Assembly: GCA_964247055.1 (NCBI GenBank) | Contig: OZ176055.1 | Span: 6,138,001-6,202,000, forward strand | DNA: 64,000 nucleotides | Reading direction: 5' to 3' | From: Paragordius varius | Taxonomy: Eukaryota > Nematomorpha | Shown: positions 25,862 through 37,286 of the stretch, piece by piece | How positions within the stretch are numbered: the stretch's first letter is position 1 | Layout of the letters: the number at the start of each line of letters is the position of its first letter | Program-made: the position numbers and the translations under genes | The notes under the pieces: generated by a model | Databases searched by the model: none | The model's input: the letters and a program-made list of their open reading frames with translations, nothing else | What the model was told of the DNA's origin: nothing

Positions 25862-26307
25862 CTTTTAAAAATTTTATAATAAATAGAATTATCATTCCAA
25901 GTTATGTAACCACATTAATTTTAATGCATACATAACGTATTTTTTCGCTAATTTTTATCTCTTTTCTCCTCTAAGTAACATTGTTTTATTTAATTTCTAA
26001 TTTATGCCTTTCCAAATGAATAATTTTATATTAGGTTACTTTAAAAAAATTCAGAATATTAAGTCTGGGATGATATAAAAATCTTATATACATAATATAC
26101 ATAAAAACATGTCATTTAATAATTCATATATTAATTTAAAGGTGAGCTTTCAACTAATTATCACATAGGCCCATTTGATTACACGGCTCAACAAGGTTTT
26201 GCAATACCCCATTTTTTGCATTTTCTGTTACCTAATGGCATGGAAAGGCCCTAGTAGAATTTTTTCCAAATTTATTTTTTAATTTTGTATTTAATTTTAA
26301 AAAAATT

Positions 26308-26505
26308 ATTCCTGGTGGACACATATTTAAATATTTAAACGAGCAAGTGAATTCAAGTGGTATTCCAGAGCCAGGTTTATATTTTGATTTAGAACAAAAA
26401 TGCAAAAATCCAAATATACCAGCGCCAATCTACGATACCACAGAAGATTATTATATCACTGCAGAAAATGTTATAGATAATGCTTATGATAAAACTTTAT
26501 CTTAA
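26308..26505 (+). CDS. Candidate terminal exon of an unknown protein
   Basis: The open frame IPGGHIFKYLNEQVNSSGIP, then GLYFDLEQKCKNPNIPAPIY, ends at TAA 26503-26505. Its amino-acid composition is protein-like, unlike nearby random frames. A short preceding open segment at about 26169-26260 (PFDYTAQQGFAIPHFLHF) could belong to the same gene. I found no convincing splice pair joining them, and no acceptor directly before 26308. Could be a pseudogene fragment. Family not recognised. Confidence 0.3.
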   Translation: MPGGHIFKYLNEQVNSSGIPEPGLYFDLEQKCKNPNIPAPIYDTTEDYYITAENVIDNAYDKTLS

Positions 26506-26689
26506 AATACCATCTATCATTAAAAAAACTGCTCAAAATCACTGCTGAAGGTTTTTGTCTCTTATTCAGACATACGTCTTATAAAGACGGCATGCTCGAC
26601 ATTGAAATAGACAATATACAATAAATAAATATTCATTGTGAAATATATTAATTAAATTCTGTGTATTAAATAAAAAAGGATACGAAACT

Positions 26690-26872
26690 TTAAGAATATA
26701 GAATTAAAATATATTAAAAGCTATAAGCCGTATTATTAAAAATCTAAAAGGGCTAATAAATGGTGAGATCCGGGCGGCTTGCACAAGCTCTGCAAAATAA
26801 CATCCGCCAAGCGCTCCTATAATTACACCAGATATGGCAAAGTATACAATAGGTGATCGTAGAGCCCATAGG
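26690..26872 (-). other. Exon-like segment open in all three minus-strand frames
   Basis: One frame reads SPIVYFAISGVIIGALGGCY then FAELVQAARISPF, with AT-ending codons (likely the real one if any). Another reads IFSVGIGLSYGLYDHLLYTL ending in a stop. The third is open as well. A separate exon-like piece at about 27005-27056 reads FLEDGYFMILLSTIGPL between a good acceptor and donor. All suggest a small membrane protein, but no pair of splice sites joins the pieces in a common phase for the favoured frame. Confidence 0.3.
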
Positions 26873-29800
26873 AGAGACCTATACCTACAGAGAATATTAC
26901 GTAGTTAACTTTAGCAAAATCCACGGAAAATGAAATGTGAAATTAACCAATTAACAGAATAGAGTTAAAAAAATTCGACCATTAAATCGAATTAAATTAC
27001 AAGTGGTCCTATTGTAGATAAAAGTATCATAAAGTATCCATCTTCCAAAAATCTGAACAAAATATGCCGCACAATGATTTAAATAAATAATATCCACTAG
27101 GTATAATTAACACGGTTTTTCGTAACAATCAACCGAAGAAAAAAACTCTAATATGTACTAAAAATAACCAAAATAACAAAATATGGCCTATCTGAAAGCC
27201 GAAAATTTACCACCAAATGTCTCTTTTAGTTTTTTTTAATATAAATTAAATTGTGTTTTAAATTAGCTAAAAAAATTATAACGTTTATACCCGTATTATT
27301 TTCTCCTTGATATTTAAATGACATATTTATATTCAAAAGATAGAGTTAGTACGCTTTATAAAATTTAGTAATTTTATAATATAATAACTTTTTATAAAGT
27401 TATATTTGATTTTCTGATTTTTATGTTTTTGAAAAATTGAAAACCTGTAATATCACAAAATTCTGATTGAGGCGATCGATTTTTTTTCAGATTCGGTTTT
27501 ACATCGAAATTAGTCAAAAAAATAATTGGTGGTGCTCTAAAAAGTTTGAAATTGTCGAATAATGTTTTATTGACCAATTTCGATATATGATTTGATCAAG
27601 TTACTAATGTGTGTAAGCGCCTACCCATGAAATACATAGTCAGATATTTTTATTTTAAATTATATAACTACTGTTGTAAATTAGCACATGAATCGACAAC
27701 TACGGTAAAAATAATTATTATAAAAATAGCGCTATCCTCAGTAAGAATTTTAATATCTTCATATATTAATAGTCGAAATTGTGTATAAACATTCAAGATA
27801 TTGTCACCCAAAGCTGTTTTTGGTGGAATTGGTGAATCCCCAAAATATTTATTTTAATCTATCTATGTAAAAATGTAAAATTTTGGTTTTAATTCAAGTA
27901 GAAAACATGCAGCATAAAGTAATTCCCATTTGAAGAAAAATTGTTTGCTCATGTGGAAAGTCTTACAGTTAAAAATCATAAAGCAGGATTTTCAACCATA
28001 ACCTCTGGATCAAAAGTAATTTCTAGCAGACGGTTTCGATAGACTAAAAATGGCTTCGTTCTCGACCATTCTGATTTCGATATCCACATTTGAACCATAT
28101 CTCGGTTCCACTTTATTTTTTATGAAACCAACGTTTCTGTTCCAACCCAATTATCGTTTGTGTGGAAACCAAATACCCAGATATTATTATATAGAGTAAA
28201 AAACGTATTATTTACTTGCCTAATAAACATCACTTAACACTGCATGTATTATTATGCAATCAATGCATATATTAGTTACAAATTTCCCGCATTTTAAACA
28301 GTTATCGTACTCATTTTTATTTGCTAATTTTTACATACTTGTATGGCATTAACGAATTCTTTTCATACAATTTTGATAAATAAAATAAATTTCCGGCAAA
28401 AACAATGAAACTATATAAAAAGACTTAATCACTTGATCTGTGTGGCAATTAGGCGATTGTTGTATTTTCCAAAGTTTCACATAAAGAGAAAATAATTTTG
28501 GCGCTAGCTTAAATTTAAATCCGATTCAAAAACCTTCTAAAATAAAACCTAAACCAGAATTAGTTTCGATAAAGAGCCATTTCACAACCGTGGTTAATAT
28601 TTTGAAGATAAAATTGGTCACATTTTTAATAGAAGGAATTGATTAGTTTTCATCAACTGTTACGACGGTCTAACGCTTGAAAAAAGTAAGAGAACAAACT
28701 TGGACACCTACAATACTAATATGTTAATATATAAGAAATACCCTGTATTTATGCTATTATTGATATTGACCATTTCGGTTAAATTAAGTAACTGACCATT
28801 TTGATACCAGCATTGACTTGTTGTCGTCAAACGAGCATGATTTCTTCCTAATTTTTTAAATTTCTAATATATTAAAATTTTTGTTTCAATTCAGTAGTTA
28901 ATATTTTATAAAACTAAAGGTAGTTTTTTAAAAATATTTTTCTTTTCTACCATTATTTTGTATTTCTATAATTTATCGCATGACATATACTCCTCATTAA
29001 CAAATTTTCGGGTCCGTTGTACCCAATATTAGGAATGTACAATTGTAGTTATGATGCAATTTAAGAAAGATAAACTACCCCTGGTCACCATATAAAATTT
29101 TGTTAATGTGCTATCTCAGCGTTTTTTGACAAACCTAATTTTTGCCGCAAATATTACATATAATTAAAATTTTCGCGTCATCGTGTTCTTCTTGCTTGAA
29201 AATGCGCATTTTTATATGTTGAAAATTAACATTGTGTGCCCGGATTTGGCGATATTTTGATTTCGGTAATTTTAGAAACGATAGATCTTAACGATAAATA
29301 TTCGTGTTAATAAACATAATAAACTTAAAATTAAGTATTCTAAAAAATTTATCCATAAATACGAGCCCTAAGTACGGTTAAACTTTTAGCAGAACCATAA
29401 ATATTAATATTTAAATAAATCCATTAAATAATTAATTTTGTTCAATAATATATAATTAATTGTTTAAGATACCTGTTATAATAAATAATAGTACAATCGG
29501 GTAAAGCATCAGGTAAAAGATTTAATAAAAAAATACACCGTATAAATAAAAAAATGCTCTTATTTTTCAATAATTAGAGTACGTTAACTTTTAATATAGC
29601 TTTTTGCCTTACTGGCTTAATTTTAGCTAATTATTATGAATAAATAGTAAAAACAACCATTATAGTTAAATTCTATTTATTAAAAAATTAACAACTACTA
29701 TAGTTCAACAGATGATTTAAAATGCAACTCTTTTATCAAACACGAACAAAATCAATGAGTAGATCCTATAGTTTAGTTATAACATGAAGTCTTCTAAAAA

Positions 29801-31311
29801 ATTTAAAAGTAATGTAAAAATTCCGATTTAGTAGCCCAAATTTTATAATAAACAGAAAAAATTTATTCAGTAAAAAGACAAGCCTTTTTGAGCGTAACAA
29901 GGGACCCTATTTTTTTATCCAACTATTAATGTTTATAAGTTAAGTAAAAATAGGATAAAACGGCTATTTTAACGTTAAAAACAGGTACCCTTTCTTAAAT
30001 ATTTTCCTTTTTTTTCAAAGGATTATAAAATATTTTTAATGAAAAATTTAAATTTCTTATGGATGATAATCGACTTAATCATATTGAGTGCATTTAAACA
30101 ATTATTTGATAGCATAAACATATATGTGAATGGAAAGGGGCGTCTTTATCAATATGTAATTGTCACAGCTCTCGACTTTTAAAGTAAAATTAACTTTATA
30201 CCAATAAAATAAAAGACTGATATAATTATTAACCACTTTCATTTATAAATATATAGATTATACCATTTACAATTCAAATTCACCCTCAAACAATTCATGA
30301 TCACCCTAAAATAAATTGTGTTTTTAACAAAAATTACCGTTATCTTTTAATATTAATATATGATCTATTTATAACTGCTGAAAAAATAATAAACTATGTC
30401 GTAAAAATAAATTTCATATTAATTATGGGTTATATTAGATTGAAAATACATAATATATTTTTAGGGTGAATATAAGTTGTCCAAGGGTGAATATAAATTG
30501 TTCGTGGGTAAAATTGAATTCTTTAAGGGTGATTATGAATTGTAAATGGTATATATCAGCCAATATTGATCTTGTTTTGGTAGGTTTGGGAATGCTAGTG
30601 CTAATGGAATTTGAATAGAGAACTGAAAATTATGTTTATATATATTGGATAATGAGAACTTTTGAGCTTATGAGACTGTTATTGAAATATCATTCATTAG
30701 CAAATTCTGAAACAAAATATGATAAAATACCTATTTTATATAAAGACAAGATTATATTGATTTTTAAAAGGTGATTTGTGATAGTAATTAAAGTTATTAC
30801 GCCATAACAATTTAAATGAAATTTGATTCCCTGCTTACACATTTTTTGTCTGTATTTTAGGTGTTTTTTCCCTTAATCCGTTATTTATTTGGCTTGTGAT
30901 CAAAAGAATTTTTCTTTTTATTATATTGAAAAAAGATTGTCGTCAAATAATTACAAAAAACTTTTTATTAAGACCCACAAATAAATGCCGCGCAGAAGTG
31001 TACATAATAAAATCTTATTTACATGGCATAAATATCATGAAAACAACAATCATTAATATCCAACAATAATTTATTTGACCCATCAAAAGTTAGATAGTCA
31101 GTATAATTTCATGTACACACTCCTGATATACGAGCGTTATGTTATTGAATGAAAAAATTTTTTAACGTATAAACCAAAGTTTAACAACAAAATACAACTG
31201 GAAATATATTTATTAATATTATTTCTTTTAATAATCTTTATATGTGGTATATATATACAACACAGTTATATGTACTTGTCAAAAAACTCTTAATAATTCT
31301 AACACATCGAT
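26873..31311. other. 4.4 kb without an assignable gene
   Basis: AT-rich sequence with scattered frames. At about 27440-27577 (-) a frame reads NFDVKPNLKKN and EFCDITG; this faintly recalls the YL1/INO80C C-terminal motif but is too short to call. At about 28005-28180 both strands are open in several frames (for example KWNRDMVQMWISKS on the minus strand). The many ggttcc-like pieces suggest a degraded MITE rather than an exon. A foldback repeat occupies 30261-30551. Confidence 0.5.
30261..30551. repeat. Foldback element with internal AGGGTGAAT iterations
   Basis: The ends taccatttacaattcaaatt and, inverted, taccatttacaattcataat bound ~290 bp. Beside each end sit short repeats of agggtgaatataa / ttcaccct (three on the right, two on the left), so the arms pair in several registers. 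Confidence 0.7.
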
Positions 31312-34300
31312 TTATTTTTGATGCGGTACAATTTGGCCATTATTTCGTTTACCTTTTATACTATGAATATTGATAGATTTAGGGTCATGATTCAAAACTT
31401 CGAGATTATCATTAACCAATTTTATTTTTTTCGCAGTGGGTGTTAACAATTTCCTTTTATATCGTTTTGGGTGTGATGTTTCCCTATCATTTGTTAGAGA
31501 ATTCGACATAGATTGAGGTGTATGTTGTAACGCTTCATTCTTATCATTTAAAGTTGTCTTTTTTGCGTCTCCGGATGTATTATTCATACCACAAGGGGGT
31601 AGGGTTAATTTCCAAGGCAAACCACTAATTATTGCATCGAATAGGGAATCATCTCTGTAATGGGTACAAATGTATTGTTTAGTATCCGTATAGTTTGGGA
31701 CAGATGTGGCATTCAACAAACTAGCCTGCTTTAACCAAACAGATTGTCGACTAGAAACGTATGAGGATCCAAGTTTTTCACGCCGTATGAGCATGTAAGT
31801 CAGATTTCGAACCTATATATATTATAGAAACAATATTATAACTGTTAATCAAAATACAAAAAGGTATTTTAACAATATATATATATATATATATATATAT
31901 GTTTACCCTTTCAAGATCTTGTCTTAGTTGTACACACATCTTAAGCCTGTGATAAAGTTGACAAGATGATTCTAAAGCATTTCCCATTCCGGTTGATGTG
32001 ATAGGTGTTCGCCCAGGTCCCAAGTGTGTCATATTTGTTAGGGGTATGCCATTATTATTATTAAAAGTATTTGATGTAATAACATAGTCATTTTTGCGAT
32101 GATGATTCATGATGCTAAAAGAGGGTGGATAAAGCAGTGTTGCAAACGGAGTTATCTCAGAAACGTTATCCGGAACAAAAAGCGTAGACGACGTTATGGG
32201 ATCCAAACAACTAATGGTATACAGGGAATGTGCTAGGCTTGCTTGTGAATAACTATTTTGCAAATCAAATTCAACGTTTTGTGGTGGTATCAGCAAGTGA
32301 GTCATCATATTTTCTTCTTGTTCAAAGGTTGGATTATTTGATAAGAATGTTAAGAAATATGCCTTTTCCAAATCCGTACAATTTAAAGTAGAGACGGGAT
32401 GTAATACATTTCGATATTGCTGCTGTTGATGACTGTTAGCGTGTATGAAACAGCCGCCCTTCTCCCGCATAACATTTGCCATAAAAGCCGTGGGTGGACT
32501 CTTGGTAAGTGGAACGAGGAACGGAATTAAGGGTCCATTAAACCGATCTTTGCGTTTAAGAATCCAATATGCAAATGTCAGATTTACGAGTTGCTTTTCA
32601 TTATGGAAGGAAACCTTATCGTTGTCAGTATGCGTAAGTAAGGGTTTGAGATCCACATATTGATAAAAATGTTTTTCCATATCCCTCAATTTTAACAGTC
32701 TAGACTGTTCATATAACATATCATCTGACGACGCCTTTGTTGTAGAGATTGATGTTGGAGAATGATGTTTATAATTGGTATAATGACCAGATTTTTTTAC
32801 GCTCTCATTGTTGGCTGAATTGATATAAATGGGGGAAAGTATATGCTTATCACACATATTTTTGTTCCCTATACCAATATTGTTGTTGTTAATAGTTGGT
32901 TGACATAATGGGGAATTATTATTGATACGATTATAAATACTTTTTTGTGGAGATAGGGATTGTGGGGAGGATCTTTTGTAAACATTGTTATCTAATTTCT
33001 GCAAAATTGATGGCGGTTGTTGATTAGGTGATACCAGTTCACCGTTTTTGATAATTCGCTTAACTCGACTATGCTTTGGGCAAAAAGCCTAATATAATGG
33101 ATTAAAATACTGTAAAAACCATATATTGGTTAAACTCAATAATATATAAAAATGTATTTGAGCATTTGATTCCTTTTAATAGGACTTATGTAAATTCAGC
33201 AAATAAATATAATTGATTAATATTACTAATCTTTATCAAACGCAAAAAATAAAACAAGACAAATATACTGAGCCCACATAAATTTAATATATTATCCTAT
33301 TATGAATTAAAACCCCTACAATTAGTACTTTAATATTGGACAAACCGATTTTATAAAAATATATAATTTGACACATTCGAGTAAACGACAATATATATAC
33401 TTTCAGCTTTACACCAGATGGTACTATATTGGCGTTGTTAGATGGAGATGATATACTTTGCATATTATCATTATTAATATTATTTTGATTTTTAAGGGCA
33501 GCATTATTGTTTTCTAAGACGGTCCAATCAGCTCTCATGTCCAAGTTTCCACGGAACCCGCATGTGACATGAAAAGCTATTCTACAACCCCGTGCACTAC
33601 ATTGAATACAGGCGCCATTACGACGACCTCGACAAACGGCACATCGTAAATTCCATCGGACAGAAGGTATCCTACTAACACCTAGAGTGTAATATAAAAT
33701 CATATATAGTAATAACAGTTGTAAAATCCGTAATAAATAATTATCTTTCAGTTGATTTTCGATTATCATTATATTACGGATTTTACAACTGTTATTACAA
33801 AACGTAATCAATCCTTCATTTACCATTATAAATAGGTTGGGTTTTAGATGGGAAGGGGGGTGAGGAGTAATTAAAAATTGTGGGTAAAAGTTGACACATG
33901 ATATTCCGTAAATTTAAAAATAGAACATTTAAGTAGGAACCAAAATTGATATAAAAATATAAAAAATATTAAACATGATAAAATATAAAAAAACCCTTCA
34001 CTTATTACACAAGGTAGATTTCCCCTTTTATACATCCTTTTTTGCCAAAAACCCGTAAAATTCATAAAAAAAATTTCATACCCGTTAACGGTTCCATTCT
34101 ATCAGGATCTCCAATCCCAATTTCCGGGATCCAAAGTGCACAACTAACATGACACCAACGAGGACGAGTAGGGGAGCTTTCGAATTGACTAGCAGCTGAG
34201 GCAGAATGTGAACGATTCGTCGTTACTGTAGAAGAATTTAATTGGGCTGGTTTTAGGGCACCCCCTGGATTTGGGCAAAGACAACATTTTGGAGTTACAA

Positions 34301-37161
34301 TGGTTTTACCATTTGGTGTTCGTTGACCAGAGAATGATGAACGAGCTTGTCGTAAATAAGTGCAAGGTGAACATAACCAACTACCTTGGGGTATGGTTAA
34401 GATACCATAACAAGCCTAGGAAAAGACAAAAACAACCAATTTTGTTAAATTTTGTAACAAAAAGATCAAAATTAACTAGAAGACATTTGTTACATATATA
34501 AAATTTTAATACCACACGTAAATTTGATTAAATAATGTTCAGGAAGTTAGTGCATGGTATAAAAACCCTGGCAATCAATTTTCAAATACACCCTTTAATA
34601 TTCAACATTTGTGATAAAAATGTAAAATTTATACAACCAAAAATTAAATTGAACTTTAAAATCAATCAATCAATTATATATACATATTATTTAAATAAAC
34701 CTGATGAACACAAATGTTGCAATCATCGCAAAACACCATTTCATTCCCATCTTCACTGTCAGGCTAAAAGGATTCAAAAACGTATACAAAAATATAGTAC
34801 TTATTTTGGCATATAAGCGAATTTCTTGCAAACAATTATCCCCTTACTTTTTTTAATCTTTTATAAAAGAATTACCATAAAACAATCAAACACCATAAAA
34901 ATTAATTTTTAAAAGAATAAAATGGCAAATCTAGTAAAATTAATCATATATAATTTACAAAATGCCAAAAAATGAATAAAAATTTACTGATCGGCATATA
35001 TCACAGATAACATTTTCATCATATTCAAGGGCGAAATTTTTGTCTTGAAAAAACATTTGTTTGAAATTGTGGAAACACACTTTTTCAAAATGTTCCACGT
35101 ATAATTCAAATAAATTAATATGGTTTGGAGTTAACATTGAGACATCAGTGGCTAAATGTAACAAAAATTAAATTGTTCCGTGTCGCTTCATGCGAAGGAT
35201 TGGTATTTTATAAAAAAATTAACATTAATGAAATTTCTATAATTTTATACCAGGGGCGACCAACACGTAGCCGTCCAAAACATTTATGCAGCCCGGGAAA
35301 AATTTCATATACAAAATTTAAGTAAAATTAATGATCTTAAAAGTTTTCTAAATATGTATATCTTCCCGAATTTTAGGCAATGAACTAGAAAAAAATTAAT
35401 AAAAAGGGTATTTTTACAATATTATGTTTAAAATTTAATAAAATATTTGATGATGCCCATATATTTTGGGAATGGAGACCGTCGGATTTTTTGATTTGAA
35501 AATGCGGTCCGCAAAGCCATTTGTGTTGAACAATCCTGGTTTATGCAAACACTTTAACTATACGGTACTCATTTACAGAGTAAAAATAAAAGTCTATATA
35601 AAAGAAAATTTTTGGGGTTTATGGAGTTGAGAAGGGAAATTTATTAATCTTTCATATACAACGATTAGGTTATTACATAATATCTCAATAAACAATTTAT
35701 CTCTTTTTTTGTAAAGTTAATAAAAAATGTGTCTTATCGAATAACAGATAAAATATAAGCATGCCTTTTAACAATAATGATAGAAATAATAAATAGGTAA
35801 GATTTGACCATTTACAACGTTTAAAAAAATCAAGGAATATATATGTTATAAAACCATAAACCAGGCTATATAAATAAAAAGGCTCCATTTACAGTGGATT
35901 AAAAAAAAGAATATTTGTGGTAATTATGAGTAAAAAAATGAATATTAGTGAAAATAAAAAAGAAACAAAGTGCCATGGTGCACGAGCAAGCATTACCATG
36001 CCCATTAAATAATAATTTTTTACCATTTACTAATGAAGGGAAATAATATTACGTAGTAGTATGGTATTACATACTCAATATTCCTTTTTTCTTTCACTAA
36101 TAGTAAAAATAATTATTATTTAATGGGTATGCTCGTGCACCATGGCCCTTTGTTTCTTTTTTATTTCGCTAATATTCATTTTTTACTCCCAATATTAATT
36201 TCTTTATTATAAATATTCTTTTATTTAATCCACTGTACCAAGTATAATGGAAGCTGACGAGCCAAAATTAGTAAAAAAAATTAATTTTAAAAAAATTATA
36301 CCTTTATATATTTTTTAAAAGGGGTCATAATGGAAATAATGACCTTGTAAATTTCAGACAATTGGGACAAGTTTCAAAAGGGCACCCAAATATATTTTTT
36401 ATTTAAGTATTGGTGAAAAAATAATTTGTTAATGAAAAATAAAAACATACCGTCCTTTAGCCGTCCAAGTTTGGTAAAATTATTATTAGGATAATTGATA
36501 TGGTTAAGTATTTTCATCCAAATTATATCGGTAAAATCCATATTATATTGACAATATCCCCCTTCGATAAGGGGTAAAACATTAATTTTACAAAAACTAC
36601 GCATGTTAAATGGTTGATAATATTTTTCAAAAATATTTTCTTTTATATCTTTTTTATCAAGGCTGTGTTTAGCTAAATATTTTGCATTGTGTAATATATT
36701 TTCCGTGGATATATGTAAATTTTTTGGTAATCTAGATAAAAGTTCTGGGCTGGCAACAGGGACCTGTACACCTTTATCCCATTCTGATCTCCATGGATCA
36801 TTTATCAAAAAATATTCGTATCGCTGATAAAAATCAGAATCAGGTATTTTCATGGCACTAATGAGATCAGCTCTAAATAACTAAAAATTAAACAACTAAA
36901 TAAACTTCAGCCGGTTTTGTTATCGTATCAAAATTATTAGACAGACCGATTTTCGAATTTTTAAAACGTTTTCCTAGATATTATTTTAAAAATACTTTTT
37001 GTGGATAATTGACCATTTTTAATTTTGTTGCCATACTTCGCTGAAAAACTTTTAACACGATTAGATTTATAGAGCGATGAAGATTTTTTAAACATTGGGG
37101 CTCCCATAGTTGAGGAATTATTTTTTAGCATAATTTTTACATTTAAAAATAGTCGATTCAA
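31312..37161 (-). CDS. JADE: JADE family protein (PHD/extended-PHD scaffold of HBO1 histone acetyltransferase complexes)
   Basis: Eight exons: 36996-37161, 36451-36870, 34988-35151, 34701-34763, 34082-34415, 33401-33681, 31907-33088, 31312-31812. All phases agree, giving 1,036 residues. Order of domains: TDLISAMKIPDSDFYQRYEY and WDKGVQVPVASPE (JADE N-terminal block); the Epl1-like YVEHFEKVCFHNF and ALEYDENVICDIC; PHD finger 1 (CDIC...DSEDGNEMVFCDDC, CVHQACYGIL, WLCSPC); the extended PHD (CCLCPNPGGALKP, WCHVSCALWIPE, CAVC...CIQC, AFHVTC, AFCPKHS); then the C-terminal Epl1-like helix FAYWILKRKDRFNGPLIPF and LRQDLERVRNLTYMLIRREK. The family bridges KAT7/HBO1 to ING4/5 and MEAF6 and reads histone H3/H4. 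Oddities: a Ser/Thr-rich insertion inside the extended PHD (34082-34415) and an Asn-rich one before its last Cys/His pair. An alternative acceptor for exon 2 lies at 36880. First Met could be 37161 or 37131. Confidence 0.95.
33709..33798. mobile_element. Short palindromic MITE in a JADE intron
   Basis: The 25 bp arms taataacagttgtaaaatcc... and inverted ...ggattttacaactgttatta are separated by about 35 bp. The core TTGTAAAATCCGT resembles the ends of the 40481-40648 element in DEK. Confidence 0.75.
35251..35538. mobile_element. Non-autonomous hAT MITE in a JADE intron
   Basis: CAGGGGCGACCAACACG at the left and (reverse complement) CAGGATTGTTCAACAC at the right, 288 bp. The flanks ttttatac and gtttatgc match at 6 of 8. 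The inner GC-rich blocks (agcccggg; gcggtccgcaaagcca) are shared with 53858-54123, 51817-52100 and the end at 49165-49218. Confidence 0.75.
35892..36235. mobile_element. Foldback Tc1/mariner-type MITE in a JADE intron
   Basis: 344 bp with nearly full-length inverted arms: CAGTGGATTAAA at both ends, and inner arms including gccatggtgcacgagcaagc / atgctcgtgcaccatggc. Flanked by TA on both sides. It would form a ~150 bp hairpin if transcribed in the JADE pre-mRNA. Confidence 0.85.
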
Positions 37162-37286
37162 ACCATTTTTTAGTTTAGTCCTCTAGGAACATCGGATCCA
37201 TATTAAAAACCTAGCGGATTATTGTTTATAATTACCGCCTTTTCTAACCATTCACAATAATAGTATGAAATAACAGCCCTATTTGA
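37162..37286. promoter_or_regulatory. Divergent JADE/DEK intergenic region (shared promoter)
   Basis: Only 125 bp separates the outermost JADE start codon (minus, 37161) from the DEK start codon (plus, 37287); both 5' UTRs and promoters must fit here or overlap. No TATA box is clearly placed. If JADE starts at the internal Met (37131) the gap is 155 bp. Inference from gene positions only. Confidence 0.6.

Noticed and set aside
28005-28180. Frames open on both strands, looking like an exon
   Set aside because: No consistent splice borders; the ggttcc/ggaacc-like pieces resemble the CAGGxCTT MITE group, so degraded repeat is as likely.
31778-31906. Low-complexity tail following LERV in the long JADE frame
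   Set aside because: It is intron sequence ((AT)n repeat) after a GT donor at 31906; the true continuation is the exon starting at 31812.
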